DNA from: CAG-488 sp051881315 | Lineage (GTDB): Bacteria > Bacillota > Clostridia > Oscillospirales > Acutalibacteraceae | DNA: 27,665 nt | Assembly: GCA_051881315.1 (NCBI GenBank) | Contig: JBJEPQ010000055.1 | Coordinates: 1 to 27,665 of the forward strand | Reading direction: 5' to 3' | Part shown: one piece after another, positions 6,897 through 15,638 of the stretch | How positions within the stretch are numbered: the first letter of the stretch is position 1 | Layout: each line of letters begins with the position of its first letter | Made by a program: the position numbers and the translations under genes | The notes under the pieces: model-generated | Seen by the model: only the letters and a program-made list of their open reading frames with translations | What the model was told of the DNA's origin: nothing | Database searches by the model: none

Positions 6897-8038
6897 TGCC
6901 TCAGCGCAAAAACACAAAATTGCATGTTGCTATGCTGGGACACAAACGTATTCCGTCACGAGAGGGCGGCGTTGAGATTGTTGTCAGCGAATTAGCTACA
7001 CGAATGGTTGCTTTAGGTCATGATGTCACCTGCTTTAACAGGGGAGGACATCATGTAAGCGGAGCGGATTTTGACGAAATGGTTTTGAATGAGTATAAAG
7101 GAGTAAAGCTAAAGCAGGTTTTTACCGTTGATTTAAAGGGCTTGGCCGCTATGACCTCATCATTTTTTGCCTCGGTTAAAGCCGCTTTCGGCAGATTTGA
7201 TGTTGTTCATTTTCATGCCGAGGGTCCGTGCGCTATGCTTTGGTTACCCAAACTGTTCGGCAAAAGATGTATTGCAACCGTTCACGGTCTTGACCATCAA
7301 CGGGCTAAATGGGGTAAATTTGCATCGCTTTATATTTATGCAGGTGAAAAATGTGCGGTTAAATTCGCAGATGAAATCATTGTTTTAAGCGAAAATATGC
7401 AAAAATATTTCGCCGATACTTATTCAAGAAAAACAGTTTTTATACCTAACGGAGTTAATAAAAACACTCCGAAGCCTGCCAAGGAAATAACCGATAAATT
7501 CAATTTGGAAAAGGACGGCTATATCTTATATTTGGGCAGACTTGTTCCCGAAAAAGGTATTCATTATCTGATAGATGCCTTTAAAAAAATTGATACCGAT
7601 AAGAAGCTCGTTATTGCAGGCGGTGCTTCCGACAGTACGGAATATGCAGACGACTTAAAAAAATCCGCCTGCGACAACATAATTTTTACTGATTTTGTTA
7701 AAGGCAGATTGCTCGAAGAGCTTTATTCAAACGCTTATATCTATGTTTTGCCCTCAGATTTAGAGGGGATGCCCCTTAGCTTGCTTGAGGCTATGAGCTA
7801 CGGCAACTGTTGCGTTACATCCGATATTTACGAATGTGAAAGCGTTGTCGGTGAATACGGCGTCACCTTTAAAAAAGGCGATGTCAACAACCTTAAAGAA
7901 AAGCTTGAATGGCTTTTATCTAACCCCGATATTGTCGAAAAATACAAATCACGCTCATCCGATTATGTTTGTAATAAGTTTAATTGGGATGAAGTAACGC
8001 AAAAAACGCTTGACCTGTATTACGGAGAAGAAAGATGA
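6896..8038 (+). CDS. GT4 glycosyltransferase, DUF1972 (rhamnosyltransferase-like) N-terminus
   Basis: This 380-residue cytoplasmic GT-B enzyme probably adds the second sugar after the initiating transferase. The N-terminal GHKRIPSREGGVEIVVSELA segment is characteristic of the DUF1972 group, which includes rhamnosyltransferases. The C-terminal half has the nucleotide-sugar site LGRLVPEKGIHYLIDAF and the E-x7-E-type region DLEGMPLSLLEAM. It overlaps the previous gene by 1 base and the next by 4 (ATGA), so translation is tightly coupled. The donor sugar is uncertain; no dTDP-rhamnose genes are present in the window. Confidence 0.88.
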   Translation: MPQRKNTKLHVAMLGHKRIPSREGGVEIVVSELATRMVALGHDVTCFNRGGHHVSGADFDEMVLNEYKGVKLKQVFTVDLKGLAAMTSSFFASVKAAFGRFDVVHFHAEGPCAMLWLPKLFGKRCIATVHGLDHQRAKWGKFASLYIYAGEKCAVKFADEIIVLSENMQKYFADTYSRKTVFIPNGVNKNTPKPAKEITDKFNLEKDGYILYLGRLVPEKGIHYLIDAFKKIDTDKKLVIAGGASDSTEYADDLKKSACDNIIFTDFVKGRLLEELYSNAYIYVLPSDLEGMPLSLLEAMSYGNCCVTSDIYECESVVGEYGVTFKKGDVNNLKEKLEWLLSNPDIVEKYKSRSSDYVCNKFNWDEVTQKTLDLYYGEER

Positions 8039-9222
8039 AGGTTTTGCTTGTTAACAAATTCTTGTATTCAAAAGGCGGAGCCGAAACCTATGTGTTTAAG
8101 CTCGGCGAAACCTTAAAGAAGCATGATAACGAGGTTGAATACTTCGGTTTAGAAAACGAAAAAAATATTGTCGGTAACAGCGCAAATGCCTATGTTTCCG
8201 ATATGGATTTAACCGCAAGTATGTCAGAAAATCTTCTGGCTCCGTTTAAAATAATTTATTCCAATCAGGCAAGGCGGCAAATCAAAAAAGTTCTGAAAAG
8301 CTTTAACCCCGATGTTGTTCATCTTAACAACATTCAGTTTTATCTCACTCCGAGCATTATTCTTGAAATTGAAAAATACAGAAAAACTACCGGCAAAAGG
8401 TTAAAGATAGTTTACACGGCTCATGACTATCAGCTTGTTTGTCCGAGTCACGGTATGTTTGATACTGATATAAATGTTTGCGAAAAATGCCTGTCGGGCA
8501 GCTTCACAAATTGCATCAAATCAAGATGTATGAAAAATTCGTTACCCAAAAGCATTTTAGCAACAGCGGACGCTTATTTTTGGAAGATAAGCCCTGCATA
8601 TTCTTATGTTGAGACTATTATTTGTCCGTCGGAATTTTTAAAAAGCAAGCTTGACACACAGCCACGCTTTAAAAAGAAAACGGTCACACTTCATAATTTT
8701 ATTGAAAAGCAGGGGACGGTCTTACAAAATAAAAAAGGCTATGTTTTGGAATTCGGTCACCTGTCTAAAGATAAGGGCACTCTCACCTTGTTGGAGGCCG
8801 CAAAGCAAATGCCCGATGTAAAATTTGTTTTTGCAGGCTTTGGCAAGGCGGTTGACGAAATCGAAAAAGTGCCAAATGCTGAATATGTCGGCTTTAAAAC
8901 AGGGGATGAGCTGAACGAGCTTATTGCAAATGCAGTTGTTACCGTTTGCCCCTCCGAAATGTATGAAAACTGCCCGTATTCCGTTATGGAATCTCAGTTA
9001 CTCGGTACACCTGTTGTGGGTGCGGATATAGGCGGTATTCCCGAGCTAATAAAGCCGGGTGAAACCGGTGAGCTTTTCGAACCGGGTAATCCTGTACAGC
9101 TTTTAAACAAGCTTAATTCGGTAATACGAAACGCCGATTATTATACACAGAATTGTAGATCGGTCGAATTTGAAACCCCGGACAGTTATTATCAGAAGCT
9201 ATTGAAAATTTACGGAGAATGA
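8035..9222 (+). CDS. GT4 family glycosyltransferase with a Cys-containing insert
   Basis: This is a 395-residue GT-B fold transferase. The N-terminal SKGGAETYVFKLG gives the Gly-rich acceptor-domain loop. The C-terminal FGHLSKDKGTLTLLEAA and the stretch around MYENCPYSVMESQ supply the donor site. Between the two domains is a Cys-rich segment (C-x2-C in VCEKCLSGS, then further Cys residues up to RCMKN). A subset of GT4 enzymes has such a segment, which may bind metal. It starts inside the end of the previous gene (ATGA overlap). The sugar specificity is unknown. Confidence 0.87.
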   Translation: MKVLLVNKFLYSKGGAETYVFKLGETLKKHDNEVEYFGLENEKNIVGNSANAYVSDMDLTASMSENLLAPFKIIYSNQARRQIKKVLKSFNPDVVHLNNIQFYLTPSIILEIEKYRKTTGKRLKIVYTAHDYQLVCPSHGMFDTDINVCEKCLSGSFTNCIKSRCMKNSLPKSILATADAYFWKISPAYSYVETIICPSEFLKSKLDTQPRFKKKTVTLHNFIEKQGTVLQNKKGYVLEFGHLSKDKGTLTLLEAAKQMPDVKFVFAGFGKAVDEIEKVPNAEYVGFKTGDELNELIANAVVTVCPSEMYENCPYSVMESQLLGTPVVGADIGGIPELIKPGETGELFEPGNPVQLLNKLNSVIRNADYYTQNCRSVEFETPDSYYQKLLKIYGE

Positions 9223-9223
9223 T

Positions 9224-10414
9224 ATGAAGATTTATGAAATCGGCACCGGCTACACTCCGATACCTGCTAAGGTTGCCGCCGCAACGGAAAGCGTGGTTGA
9301 GGAGCTGACAAAAGCCTTTATACAAAAGGATATTGATGTCGAAGTGATAGATATTTCTGCCAAGGACAGAGCACCGAACAGCCTGCCGATAAATGAGGTT
9401 AAAGTGCCGTCGATTTTCACTAAATCCGATATCAGCTTAGGTGTTATTCACAAAGTTAAGAGAGTAGTTTATTCGGTTGCGCTTGCATTCAAATTAAAGA
9501 AAATTCTGAAACAAACCAATCAAAAAACAGTTCTTCATTTTCACAATCAATACAACATCTATTTCTTTTTAAAGCTTGTTAAAAAAGAGCTTCGTGATAA
9601 GGCTATTATAGCATATACCAATCACAACGGCTTCTGGTCGTTGCCCTACGAAGAAGCAAAATCAACCCTGCAATCCCGATATTTTCAGGAAATTGAGGGT
9701 ATGAAGAACGCCGATTTGATCTTTGCCTTAAATCCCAAAATGAAAAACAATATCGTTGAGAATTTGGGTATTGATGAAAGCAAGGTATTTGAAATCAACA
9801 ACGGCGTTAATACCGATATTTATGCTCCCCTGAGCAGTGAACAAATTGAAAAGGTTAAAGAAAAGCTTAATTTAAAAAACAAAAAGGTTATTTTGCAGGT
9901 TGGCTCTGTTAATGAGAATAAAGGGCAGGGCAGAGCTGTTAAAATGACAGCACCTTTGTTAAAGGAAAACAGCGATATTGTGTTTGCTTTTGCAGGTGAC
10001 ATCGTTTCACAGGAGTATTATCAGGAAGTTCTGAGAATAGCAAAAGAAGAAAGTGTTGAAAATCAGGTTTTGTATCTCGGCACTTTCAGCCCCGGAGAAG
10101 AAATGAACGGGCTTTACAATATCGCAGACACCACAATTTTTGCTTCTTTGTATGAGGGATTCAGCCTGGCTTGCATTGAATCAATTTCGGCAGGAGTTCC
10201 CGTTGTACTTTGCTCCGATTCCTTATCCTCTTTCGGTGACGGCAGTATTCTCGCCGAAAAGGATGATGTTGCAAATCAGATCAGGCAACTTCTGTATGAC
10301 GCTGACCGCCTGAAAGAATTAAAGCAAGCCGCCAGAAAGAATGCGGTTGAAAATTTCACATGGTCAAAAACGGCTCAGAAATATTTTGATAATTTTAAAT
10401 ATAAGGTGAAGTAA
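9224..10414 (+). CDS. GT4 family glycosyltransferase
   Basis: This 396-residue GT-B transferase is the third of three consecutive ones. The N-terminus YEIGTGYTPIPAKVAAATE includes the flexible loop near the acceptor site. The donor half has LQVGSVNENKGQGRAVK and SLYEGFSLACIESISAG, the usual EGF...E segment. The ATG comes one base after the previous stop, and GGAG lies inside the end of the preceding gene. The next gene starts directly after its stop. The sugar it transfers cannot be read from sequence. Confidence 0.88.
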   Translation: MKIYEIGTGYTPIPAKVAAATESVVEELTKAFIQKDIDVEVIDISAKDRAPNSLPINEVKVPSIFTKSDISLGVIHKVKRVVYSVALAFKLKKILKQTNQKTVLHFHNQYNIYFFLKLVKKELRDKAIIAYTNHNGFWSLPYEEAKSTLQSRYFQEIEGMKNADLIFALNPKMKNNIVENLGIDESKVFEINNGVNTDIYAPLSSEQIEKVKEKLNLKNKKVILQVGSVNENKGQGRAVKMTAPLLKENSDIVFAFAGDIVSQEYYQEVLRIAKEESVENQVLYLGTFSPGEEMNGLYNIADTTIFASLYEGFSLACIESISAGVPVVLCSDSLSSFGDGSILAEKDDVANQIRQLLYDADRLKELKQAARKNAVENFTWSKTAQKYFDNFKYKVK

Positions 10415-11488
10415 ATGTCAAAAAAATTAAACGGAACGGTAATTGTAACATATCGCTGTAATGCTAAATGCACCATGTGTAACCGATATAAGGTTCCGTC
10501 AAAACCGGAGAAAGAAATTTCTCTTGAAACTATCAAAAAGCTTCCTGAGATGTATTTCACCAATATCACAGGCGGCGAACCTTTTATCCGTGACGATTTA
10601 AAAGATATTGTCCGTGAGCTATACAAAAAGAGCGACCGGATTGTCATATCCACAAACGGATTTTTTACCGATAAAATTGTGGATCTTTGCAAGGAGTTTC
10701 CGCAGATAGGTATCAGAATTTCCATTGAAGGTCTTGAGCAGACAAATAATGAGATCCGAGGACTTGAGGACGGATATAACCGAGGTTACACAACTCTTAA
10801 AAAACTCGTTGATATGGGTATGCAGGATGTCGGCTTCGGTATGACCGTTCAGGACAGGAATGCCGCTGATTTAGTTCCTCTTTACAATATATCCGACGAG
10901 CTCGGTATGGAATTTGCAACAGCGTCGCTTCATAACAGCTTTTATTTCGTTGAATCCAACAATATAATCAAAGACCGCCTTATGGTTGCTCAGAATTTTG
11001 AGGATCTGATTAACCGCTTGCTTGAATCAAACAGCCCTAAAAAGTGGTTCAGAGCATATTTTAATCACGGACTGATAAATTATATTTTCTCACAAAAACG
11101 CTTGTTGCCCTGTGATATGAGCTTCGACACATTTTTTATTGATCCGTACGGCGATGTTATGCCGTGTAACGGTACCAAAGAGAAGCAGGTTATGGGCAAC
11201 CTTAACGAGCAAAGCTGGGACGAGCTTTGGAACAGTGAACAGGCAGAAAAGGTGAGAAAGTTTGTAAGAAACTGCGACAGAAACTGCTGGATGATAGGCT
11301 CTGTTTCACCTGCTATGCATAAGTATATTCATAAACCTGCGCTCTGGGTTATTAAGCATAAGTTTTTACGTTTCTTCAAAAAGAAAAAGTATTCGATGTA
11401 TGAGAATAAAATTGTCCGTGACTTGCGTGACGGTAAGGTGACTAAAGAGGAGCTTGACGCTTGTTCAACCTGCGAAGGATGTAAATGA
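10415..11488 (+). CDS. Radical SAM protein with SPASM-like C-terminal Cys cluster
   Basis: This 357-residue iron-sulfur enzyme has the radical SAM motif CNAKCTMC (Cys15, Cys19, Cys22) and the SAM-binding GGEPFIRDDL. The C-terminal part has the SPASM-like pattern: FIDPYGDVMPCNG, MGNLNEQSWDELWNS, then NCDRNCW, and a last CSTCEGCK at the extreme end. Such enzymes modify peptides, sugars or lipids through a 5'-deoxyadenosyl radical and usually bind additional iron-sulfur clusters. It begins with no gap after a glycosyltransferase and is followed by an acyltransferase, so a role in modifying the polysaccharide or its lipid-linked precursor is likely, but its substrate is unknown. Confidence 0.88.
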   Translation: MSKKLNGTVIVTYRCNAKCTMCNRYKVPSKPEKEISLETIKKLPEMYFTNITGGEPFIRDDLKDIVRELYKKSDRIVISTNGFFTDKIVDLCKEFPQIGIRISIEGLEQTNNEIRGLEDGYNRGYTTLKKLVDMGMQDVGFGMTVQDRNAADLVPLYNISDELGMEFATASLHNSFYFVESNNIIKDRLMVAQNFEDLINRLLESNSPKKWFRAYFNHGLINYIFSQKRLLPCDMSFDTFFIDPYGDVMPCNGTKEKQVMGNLNEQSWDELWNSEQAEKVRKFVRNCDRNCWMIGSVSPAMHKYIHKPALWVIKHKFLRFFKKKKYSMYENKIVRDLRDGKVTKEELDACSTCEGCK

Positions 11489-11501
11489 GGTGTGATTTAA
11501 C

Positions 11502-12215
11502 TTGATCAGAAAGCTTGTACGTTCTTTGATATACAGAGAAAAAGCGGATTCAGAAAGCTTTGTAAAGTTTCTCCGCCAAAAAGGTGCTTCAATCGGTGAG
11601 GATGTCAGATTTTTTTCACCTATGAAATCAACTGTCGATCTGCAAACACCGTGGCTTATCACTATCGGCAACCATGTAAATATTACACAAGGCGTTGTTA
11701 TTCTGACTCATGATTATTCATGGTCTGTTTTGAAGCGTTTACCTCAGAATAACGGCAGAATTTTAGGCGCACAAAGCCCTGTTAAAATCGGTGATAATGT
11801 TTTTATCGGAATGAATACCGTTATTACAAGAGGTGTTACGATCGGAAACAATGTTGTAATCGGAACTAACAGCGTTGTTACCTCGGATTGTGAAGACAAC
11901 AGCGTTTACGCAGGCAATCCTGCAAAAAAAATAATGGATATTGACGAGTATCTTTTGAAAAGAGAAGCAAAGCAAATCCAAGAAGCAAAGCAAATGGCTT
12001 TATGCTATTATGAAAAGTTCGGCAAAAAACCTCATATTGAAGTTTTTAAAGAGTATTTTATGCTGTTTTTGACCGCCGAGGAAGCGGAGAAAATTCCGAT
12101 TTTTAAATCACAGCTGAAAACCTGCGGCAATTATGAGGACAGCATAATTTATATGAAAAACCATCCGCCTGTTTTTTCGGGATACGAAGCTTTTTTGAAT
12201 GAGTGTTTTAAATAA
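11502..12215 (+). CDS. Left-handed beta-helix acyltransferase (hexapeptide repeat family)
   Basis: This 237-residue protein probably acetylates a sugar of the EPS using acetyl-CoA. The central half shows hexapeptide repeats (VKIGDNVFIGMNTVI, VTIGNNVVIGTNSVV) and the closing YAGNPAKKI of the maltose/galactoside acetyltransferase class. The histidine in VVILTHDYS (about residue 68) is a plausible catalytic base. The start is TTG: AGGTG lies upstream with suitable spacing, and the in-frame N-terminus (LRQKGASIGEDVRFFSP) is conserved in the family, so a later ATG would cut into the domain. A C-terminal helical extension of about 80 residues is unassigned. Confidence 0.86.
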   Translation: MIRKLVRSLIYREKADSESFVKFLRQKGASIGEDVRFFSPMKSTVDLQTPWLITIGNHVNITQGVVILTHDYSWSVLKRLPQNNGRILGAQSPVKIGDNVFIGMNTVITRGVTIGNNVVIGTNSVVTSDCEDNSVYAGNPAKKIMDIDEYLLKREAKQIQEAKQMALCYYEKFGKKPHIEVFKEYFMLFLTAEEAEKIPIFKSQLKTCGNYEDSIIYMKNHPPVFSGYEAFLNECFK

Positions 12216-12227
12216 CCTGAGGTAAAT

Positions 12228-13247
12228 ATGATTATTGTTTCTAATTCATTAACCGAAAAGGTTGATGAAGGCTGTTTGAAAATAACTTACAATCTTATTA
12301 AAAGATTGAAAAAACTGCATAGCGATATTTTTGTTATAACATATGAACGTAAATCCGAGCTGTCGGACAGGCATATGGAAATAAATAAGCTGATGCTGAA
12401 CGGCGAGCTGTTTTCACTCATAAAACGCAAAAAAGAAAAGGTTTTGTATGTACCGTTTCCTGCAAAGCCTATTGCAACGGCAATCAGGATTTTTATAATG
12501 TCTTTAATGTGCCGAAACGGACTTGATGTTATCTTGCCTCTTAAAATTACGGCTAAAGGCGTTTCAAAGTTTTTGATAAGATTAAGTAATGCAAACCTCA
12601 TTGTTTTTTCTAAGGAATCCGAAGATTTTTATAAAAGTATTGTACCGAAAAAAAGAATTAAATATATAAAGACGGGCGTTGATACCAAAAAATTTGTACC
12701 CGTGACGTTAGATGTAAAAAAGCAGTTAAAGTTAAAATACGGATTTAATCCCGATAAACCGCTGATTCTTCATGTAGGTCATTTAAATGAGGGCAGAAAT
12801 GTTCAGACCTTATTGAATATCAATCCCGAGTATCAGGTGCTTTTAGTTGTGAGCACATTGACTAAAGATGAGCAGGATTCAGCTTTAAAAGAAAAACTGC
12901 TTTCAAAAGGTAATATAAAAATAATTGATTCATATATCCCTGAAATTCAGGGGATATACCAAATGAGTGATTTATACTTTTTCCCCGTGAAAGAGGACGG
13001 TCATTGTATAGATGTTCCGCTCTCCTGTTTGGAAGCGGCATCGTGTGATTTGCCTGTTATCACAACCGATTTCGGTGAAATGAAAGAATTTATTGATAAA
13101 CCCGGATTTTACCGTATAAATGATTTTGATAAAAACGGTTTAAACGTTTTGATTGAATTTGTGTTAGAAAGCAAGCATTATTCAACTCGGGAATCGGTGC
13201 TTCAATATGATTGGGATAATTGCATTTCCGATTTTTCCGTAACATAG
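12228..13247 (+). CDS. GT4-like glycosyltransferase
   Basis: This 339-residue protein has a clear GT-B donor half: ILHVGHLNEGRNVQTLL, followed by the DGHCIDVPLSCLEAASC segment in the position of the usual E-x7-E. The N-terminal acceptor half is short and divergent. GAGGT lies upstream of the ATG, 12 bases after the acyltransferase stop. It probably adds a further sugar to the repeat unit. Confidence in the fold is good; the substrate is unknown. Confidence 0.8.
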   Translation: MIIVSNSLTEKVDEGCLKITYNLIKRLKKLHSDIFVITYERKSELSDRHMEINKLMLNGELFSLIKRKKEKVLYVPFPAKPIATAIRIFIMSLMCRNGLDVILPLKITAKGVSKFLIRLSNANLIVFSKESEDFYKSIVPKKRIKYIKTGVDTKKFVPVTLDVKKQLKLKYGFNPDKPLILHVGHLNEGRNVQTLLNINPEYQVLLVVSTLTKDEQDSALKEKLLSKGNIKIIDSYIPEIQGIYQMSDLYFFPVKEDGHCIDVPLSCLEAASCDLPVITTDFGEMKEFIDKPGFYRINDFDKNGLNVLIEFVLESKHYSTRESVLQYDWDNCISDFSVT

Positions 13248-13262
13248 TGTGGGAGTTTTGTT

Positions 13263-14279
13263 ATGATAGATAATCCTTTGATTTCTGTTGTTGTGCCTGT
13301 ATATAATGTTGAAAAGTATCTGGACAGATGCGTTCAGTCTATTGCAAATCAAACATATGAAAACCTTGAAATTATCCTTGTTGATGACGGCTCAACCGAC
13401 AACAGTGCTCCAATGTGTGATAATTGGGCAAAAGCCGACAACAGAATTAAAGTTATCCATAAAAAAAATTCCGGCTTGGGTATGGCAAGGAACACAGGCT
13501 TGGAATCGGCCTGCGGAAAATATATTCTCTTTTTTGACAGCGATGATTATGTTAATATCAGAATAGTTGAAAAGTGTGTGACGGCCGCCGAAAAAAACAA
13601 CAGCGAGGTTGTGATTTACGGCTTGTGCGATGTCTATGATAACGGCAGAACCTCCGAAAAAGAGATTGTAGCAGATAAAACCGTTTATGTCGGCGATGAG
13701 GTTAAAAATGAGGTTTTACCCGGTATGTTCACCTATTCAATGGGCTTTGGTATAAGCTCTTGCGGTAAGATGTACAGTTTATCAAAAATAAAAGAATTGA
13801 ATTTGAAATTCAAATCCGAAAAAGAAATTATTTCCGAAGACGCTTATTTTATTTTGGAATTATTCCCTCATATCAATAACGTTTCAATTATTAAAGAAAG
13901 CCTGTATTATTATTATAAGAGGAGTAATTCGCTGACTCACTCTTATAAGGCTGACAGGCAAAAGAAGAACGATATTTTTCTTATCAAGTGCATTGAGCTT
14001 GCTCATCAGAACAATCTTTCTCAGCAGGTGATAAATCACATTACCGCAAGGTATCATATGTATTCGATCACTGCGATGAAGCAGATTGCGGCGTCTGATT
14101 TATCTGCAAAAGAGAAAGAGCTTGAATTAAACAAGGTTATGAAAAGCAAGGTGCTGCACGACAGCTTGACGGACGGGGCTTTAAGGCTTCACAATAAAAG
14201 ACTTAGTCTGTTTTATGTGCTTTTAAAACACAAATGTTATATTGTTTGTAAATTGTTTTTATTGTTAAAAAGAAATTAG
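13263..14279 (+). CDS. GT2 family glycosyltransferase
   Basis: This 338-residue protein has the GT-A signature near its N-terminus: SVVVPVYNVEKYLDRCVQSI, VDDGSTDNS (first Asp motif), GMARNTGLE and FFDSDDY (the DxD-type metal site). The C-terminal half is family-specific, with a basic hydrophobic end (LLLKRN) that may attach to the membrane. It is the only inverting GT-A enzyme recognised in the operon. GGGAG precedes the ATG. Confidence 0.92.
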   Translation: MIDNPLISVVVPVYNVEKYLDRCVQSIANQTYENLEIILVDDGSTDNSAPMCDNWAKADNRIKVIHKKNSGLGMARNTGLESACGKYILFFDSDDYVNIRIVEKCVTAAEKNNSEVVIYGLCDVYDNGRTSEKEIVADKTVYVGDEVKNEVLPGMFTYSMGFGISSCGKMYSLSKIKELNLKFKSEKEIISEDAYFILELFPHINNVSIIKESLYYYYKRSNSLTHSYKADRQKKNDIFLIKCIELAHQNNLSQQVINHITARYHMYSITAMKQIAASDLSAKEKELELNKVMKSKVLHDSLTDGALRLHNKRLSLFYVLLKHKCYIVCKLFLLLKRN

Positions 14280-14300
14280 TATTAAGGAGAACGACTTTCT

Positions 14301-15590
14301 GTGAATAGTAATTCAGCAGGAAAATTATATATAAGAAAAAGAACGCTGTCGGAGTGGATGTTGCTTTTTGTCTTTTTCTTCCCCGTTGTGCAGGCGTTCT
14401 TGACGGAATTGCTGCCGATACCGGACGCAATAAAGTTCTTATGTGATGTTTGTTTTGTCTTTCTGTTGCTGAAGCTTTTTTCACAACGCTATACCAAAAT
14501 AGACAATTATGCATTACCGTTTGTTGTTATTGTATCCCTGTTTTTTGTGATTACACTATTAGGGTATTTGTTCAATTTTCAGTCGCCGTTTTACTATTTA
14601 TGGGGATTGAGAAACAATATCAGGATGTTCATAGCTTTTTTTGCATTTGCCTATTTGATGGATTGGGACGATGCGAAGGACTGGATCAAAGCTTTAGACG
14701 TAATATTCATCATTAACTTAGCGGTTGTTATTATTCAGTATTTTTCAGGCTACGGTCAGGATTATCTGGGCGGTATCTTCGGCACATCAAAGGGCTGTAA
14801 CGGCAGTTTGATAATTTTCCTTTGTATTGTTTTTACTAAAACAATCCTTTCGTTTATGAGAGGGGAGGAAAAGACAGCTAAATGTGTATTTGTTTCCGTG
14901 GCTTCGCTGTTTATTGCCGCTTTGGCAGAGCTGAAAATATTCTTTATTCTGTTTATTGTAATCTTGTTTTTAGCAAGCTTTATGACGGCTCATTCAATAA
15001 AAAAGACTGTGTTTTTTGCGGTTGGTGCGGCTTTTGTTATGATTTTCAGCACACTGCTTACCACCTTGTATGAGGATTTTACCAATTTCCTTTCTTTTGA
15101 AAGCTTGATAAATTCGTTGACCGACAAAGGCTATGCGACCGGTGAAGACATCGGCAGATTTACTGCCTTGCCTATTATTTCCGAAAGGTTTTTACCGGGC
15201 TTTTTTGATAAGCTGTTCGGCATGGGCTTGGGCAACTGCGATACCTCGTCGCTTGGATTGTTCAACACGCCGTTTTTTGAAAATCACCAAATGGTACACT
15301 ATTCGTATTTTTCATATGCATTTCTGTTTTTGGAAACAGGCTTCGTAGGATTGATTTTGTATGCTTCGTTTTTCGTTGCATCGGCCGTCGTTTCTTACAA
15401 ACTTATGAAATCACAAACGGCAGATGAAACAGCCTGTCAGATGGCTATCATATTTTCGGTTTTAAGCTTGGTGCTTTTAGTATATAATTCTTCTTTGCGT
15501 ATGGAGATAAGCTTTATGTTATTTTTTGTTCTGGCATTGCCGATTATTTCCGCAAATGAGCAAAGAGAACAAAATTATGTTTACCGGTAA
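14301..15590 (+). CDS. O-antigen polymerase/ligase-like membrane protein (Wzy-type)
   Basis: This 429-residue protein is made of many hydrophobic segments (about ten to twelve). A larger loop before the last segments carries FGMGLGNCDTSSLGLF and ENHQMVHYSYFSYAFLFLETG. That architecture and the HYSYF-type motif are typical of O-antigen polymerase (Wzy) and O-antigen ligase families. In a Wzy-dependent pathway it would polymerise the exported repeat units. The start codon is GTG at 14301, with AAGGAGA ten bases upstream. Its stop lies in a hairpin that separates it from the giant surface-protein gene. Confidence 0.82.
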   Translation: MNSNSAGKLYIRKRTLSEWMLLFVFFFPVVQAFLTELLPIPDAIKFLCDVCFVFLLLKLFSQRYTKIDNYALPFVVIVSLFFVITLLGYLFNFQSPFYYLWGLRNNIRMFIAFFAFAYLMDWDDAKDWIKALDVIFIINLAVVIIQYFSGYGQDYLGGIFGTSKGCNGSLIIFLCIVFTKTILSFMRGEEKTAKCVFVSVASLFIAALAELKIFFILFIVILFLASFMTAHSIKKTVFFAVGAAFVMIFSTLLTTLYEDFTNFLSFESLINSLTDKGYATGEDIGRFTALPIISERFLPGFFDKLFGMGLGNCDTSSLGLFNTPFFENHQMVHYSYFSYAFLFLETGFVGLILYASFFVASAVVSYKLMKSQTADETACQMAIIFSVLSLVLLVYNSSLRMEISFMLFFVLALPIISANEQREQNYVYR

Positions 15591-15608
15591 GCATTTTTGA
15601 AATGCTTA
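15588..15608 (+). promoter_or_regulatory. Hairpin between the polymerase gene and the giant gene
   Basis: TAAGCATTT and AAATGCTTA form a perfect 9-base stem with a 3-base loop. The left arm begins at the polymerase stop codon. No T-run follows, so it is more likely an attenuator, processing or mRNA-stability structure than a full terminator. The next gene's ribosome site AAAGGAGG starts 12 bases downstream. Confidence 0.5.
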
Positions 15609-15638
15609 TAATATAAATTTAAAGGAGGTAAAAAAACG

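Noticed and set aside
15607..15612. TATAAT before the giant gene as its own promoter
   Set aside because: There is no matching -35 at a usable distance, and the site overlaps the 3' arm of the hairpin.
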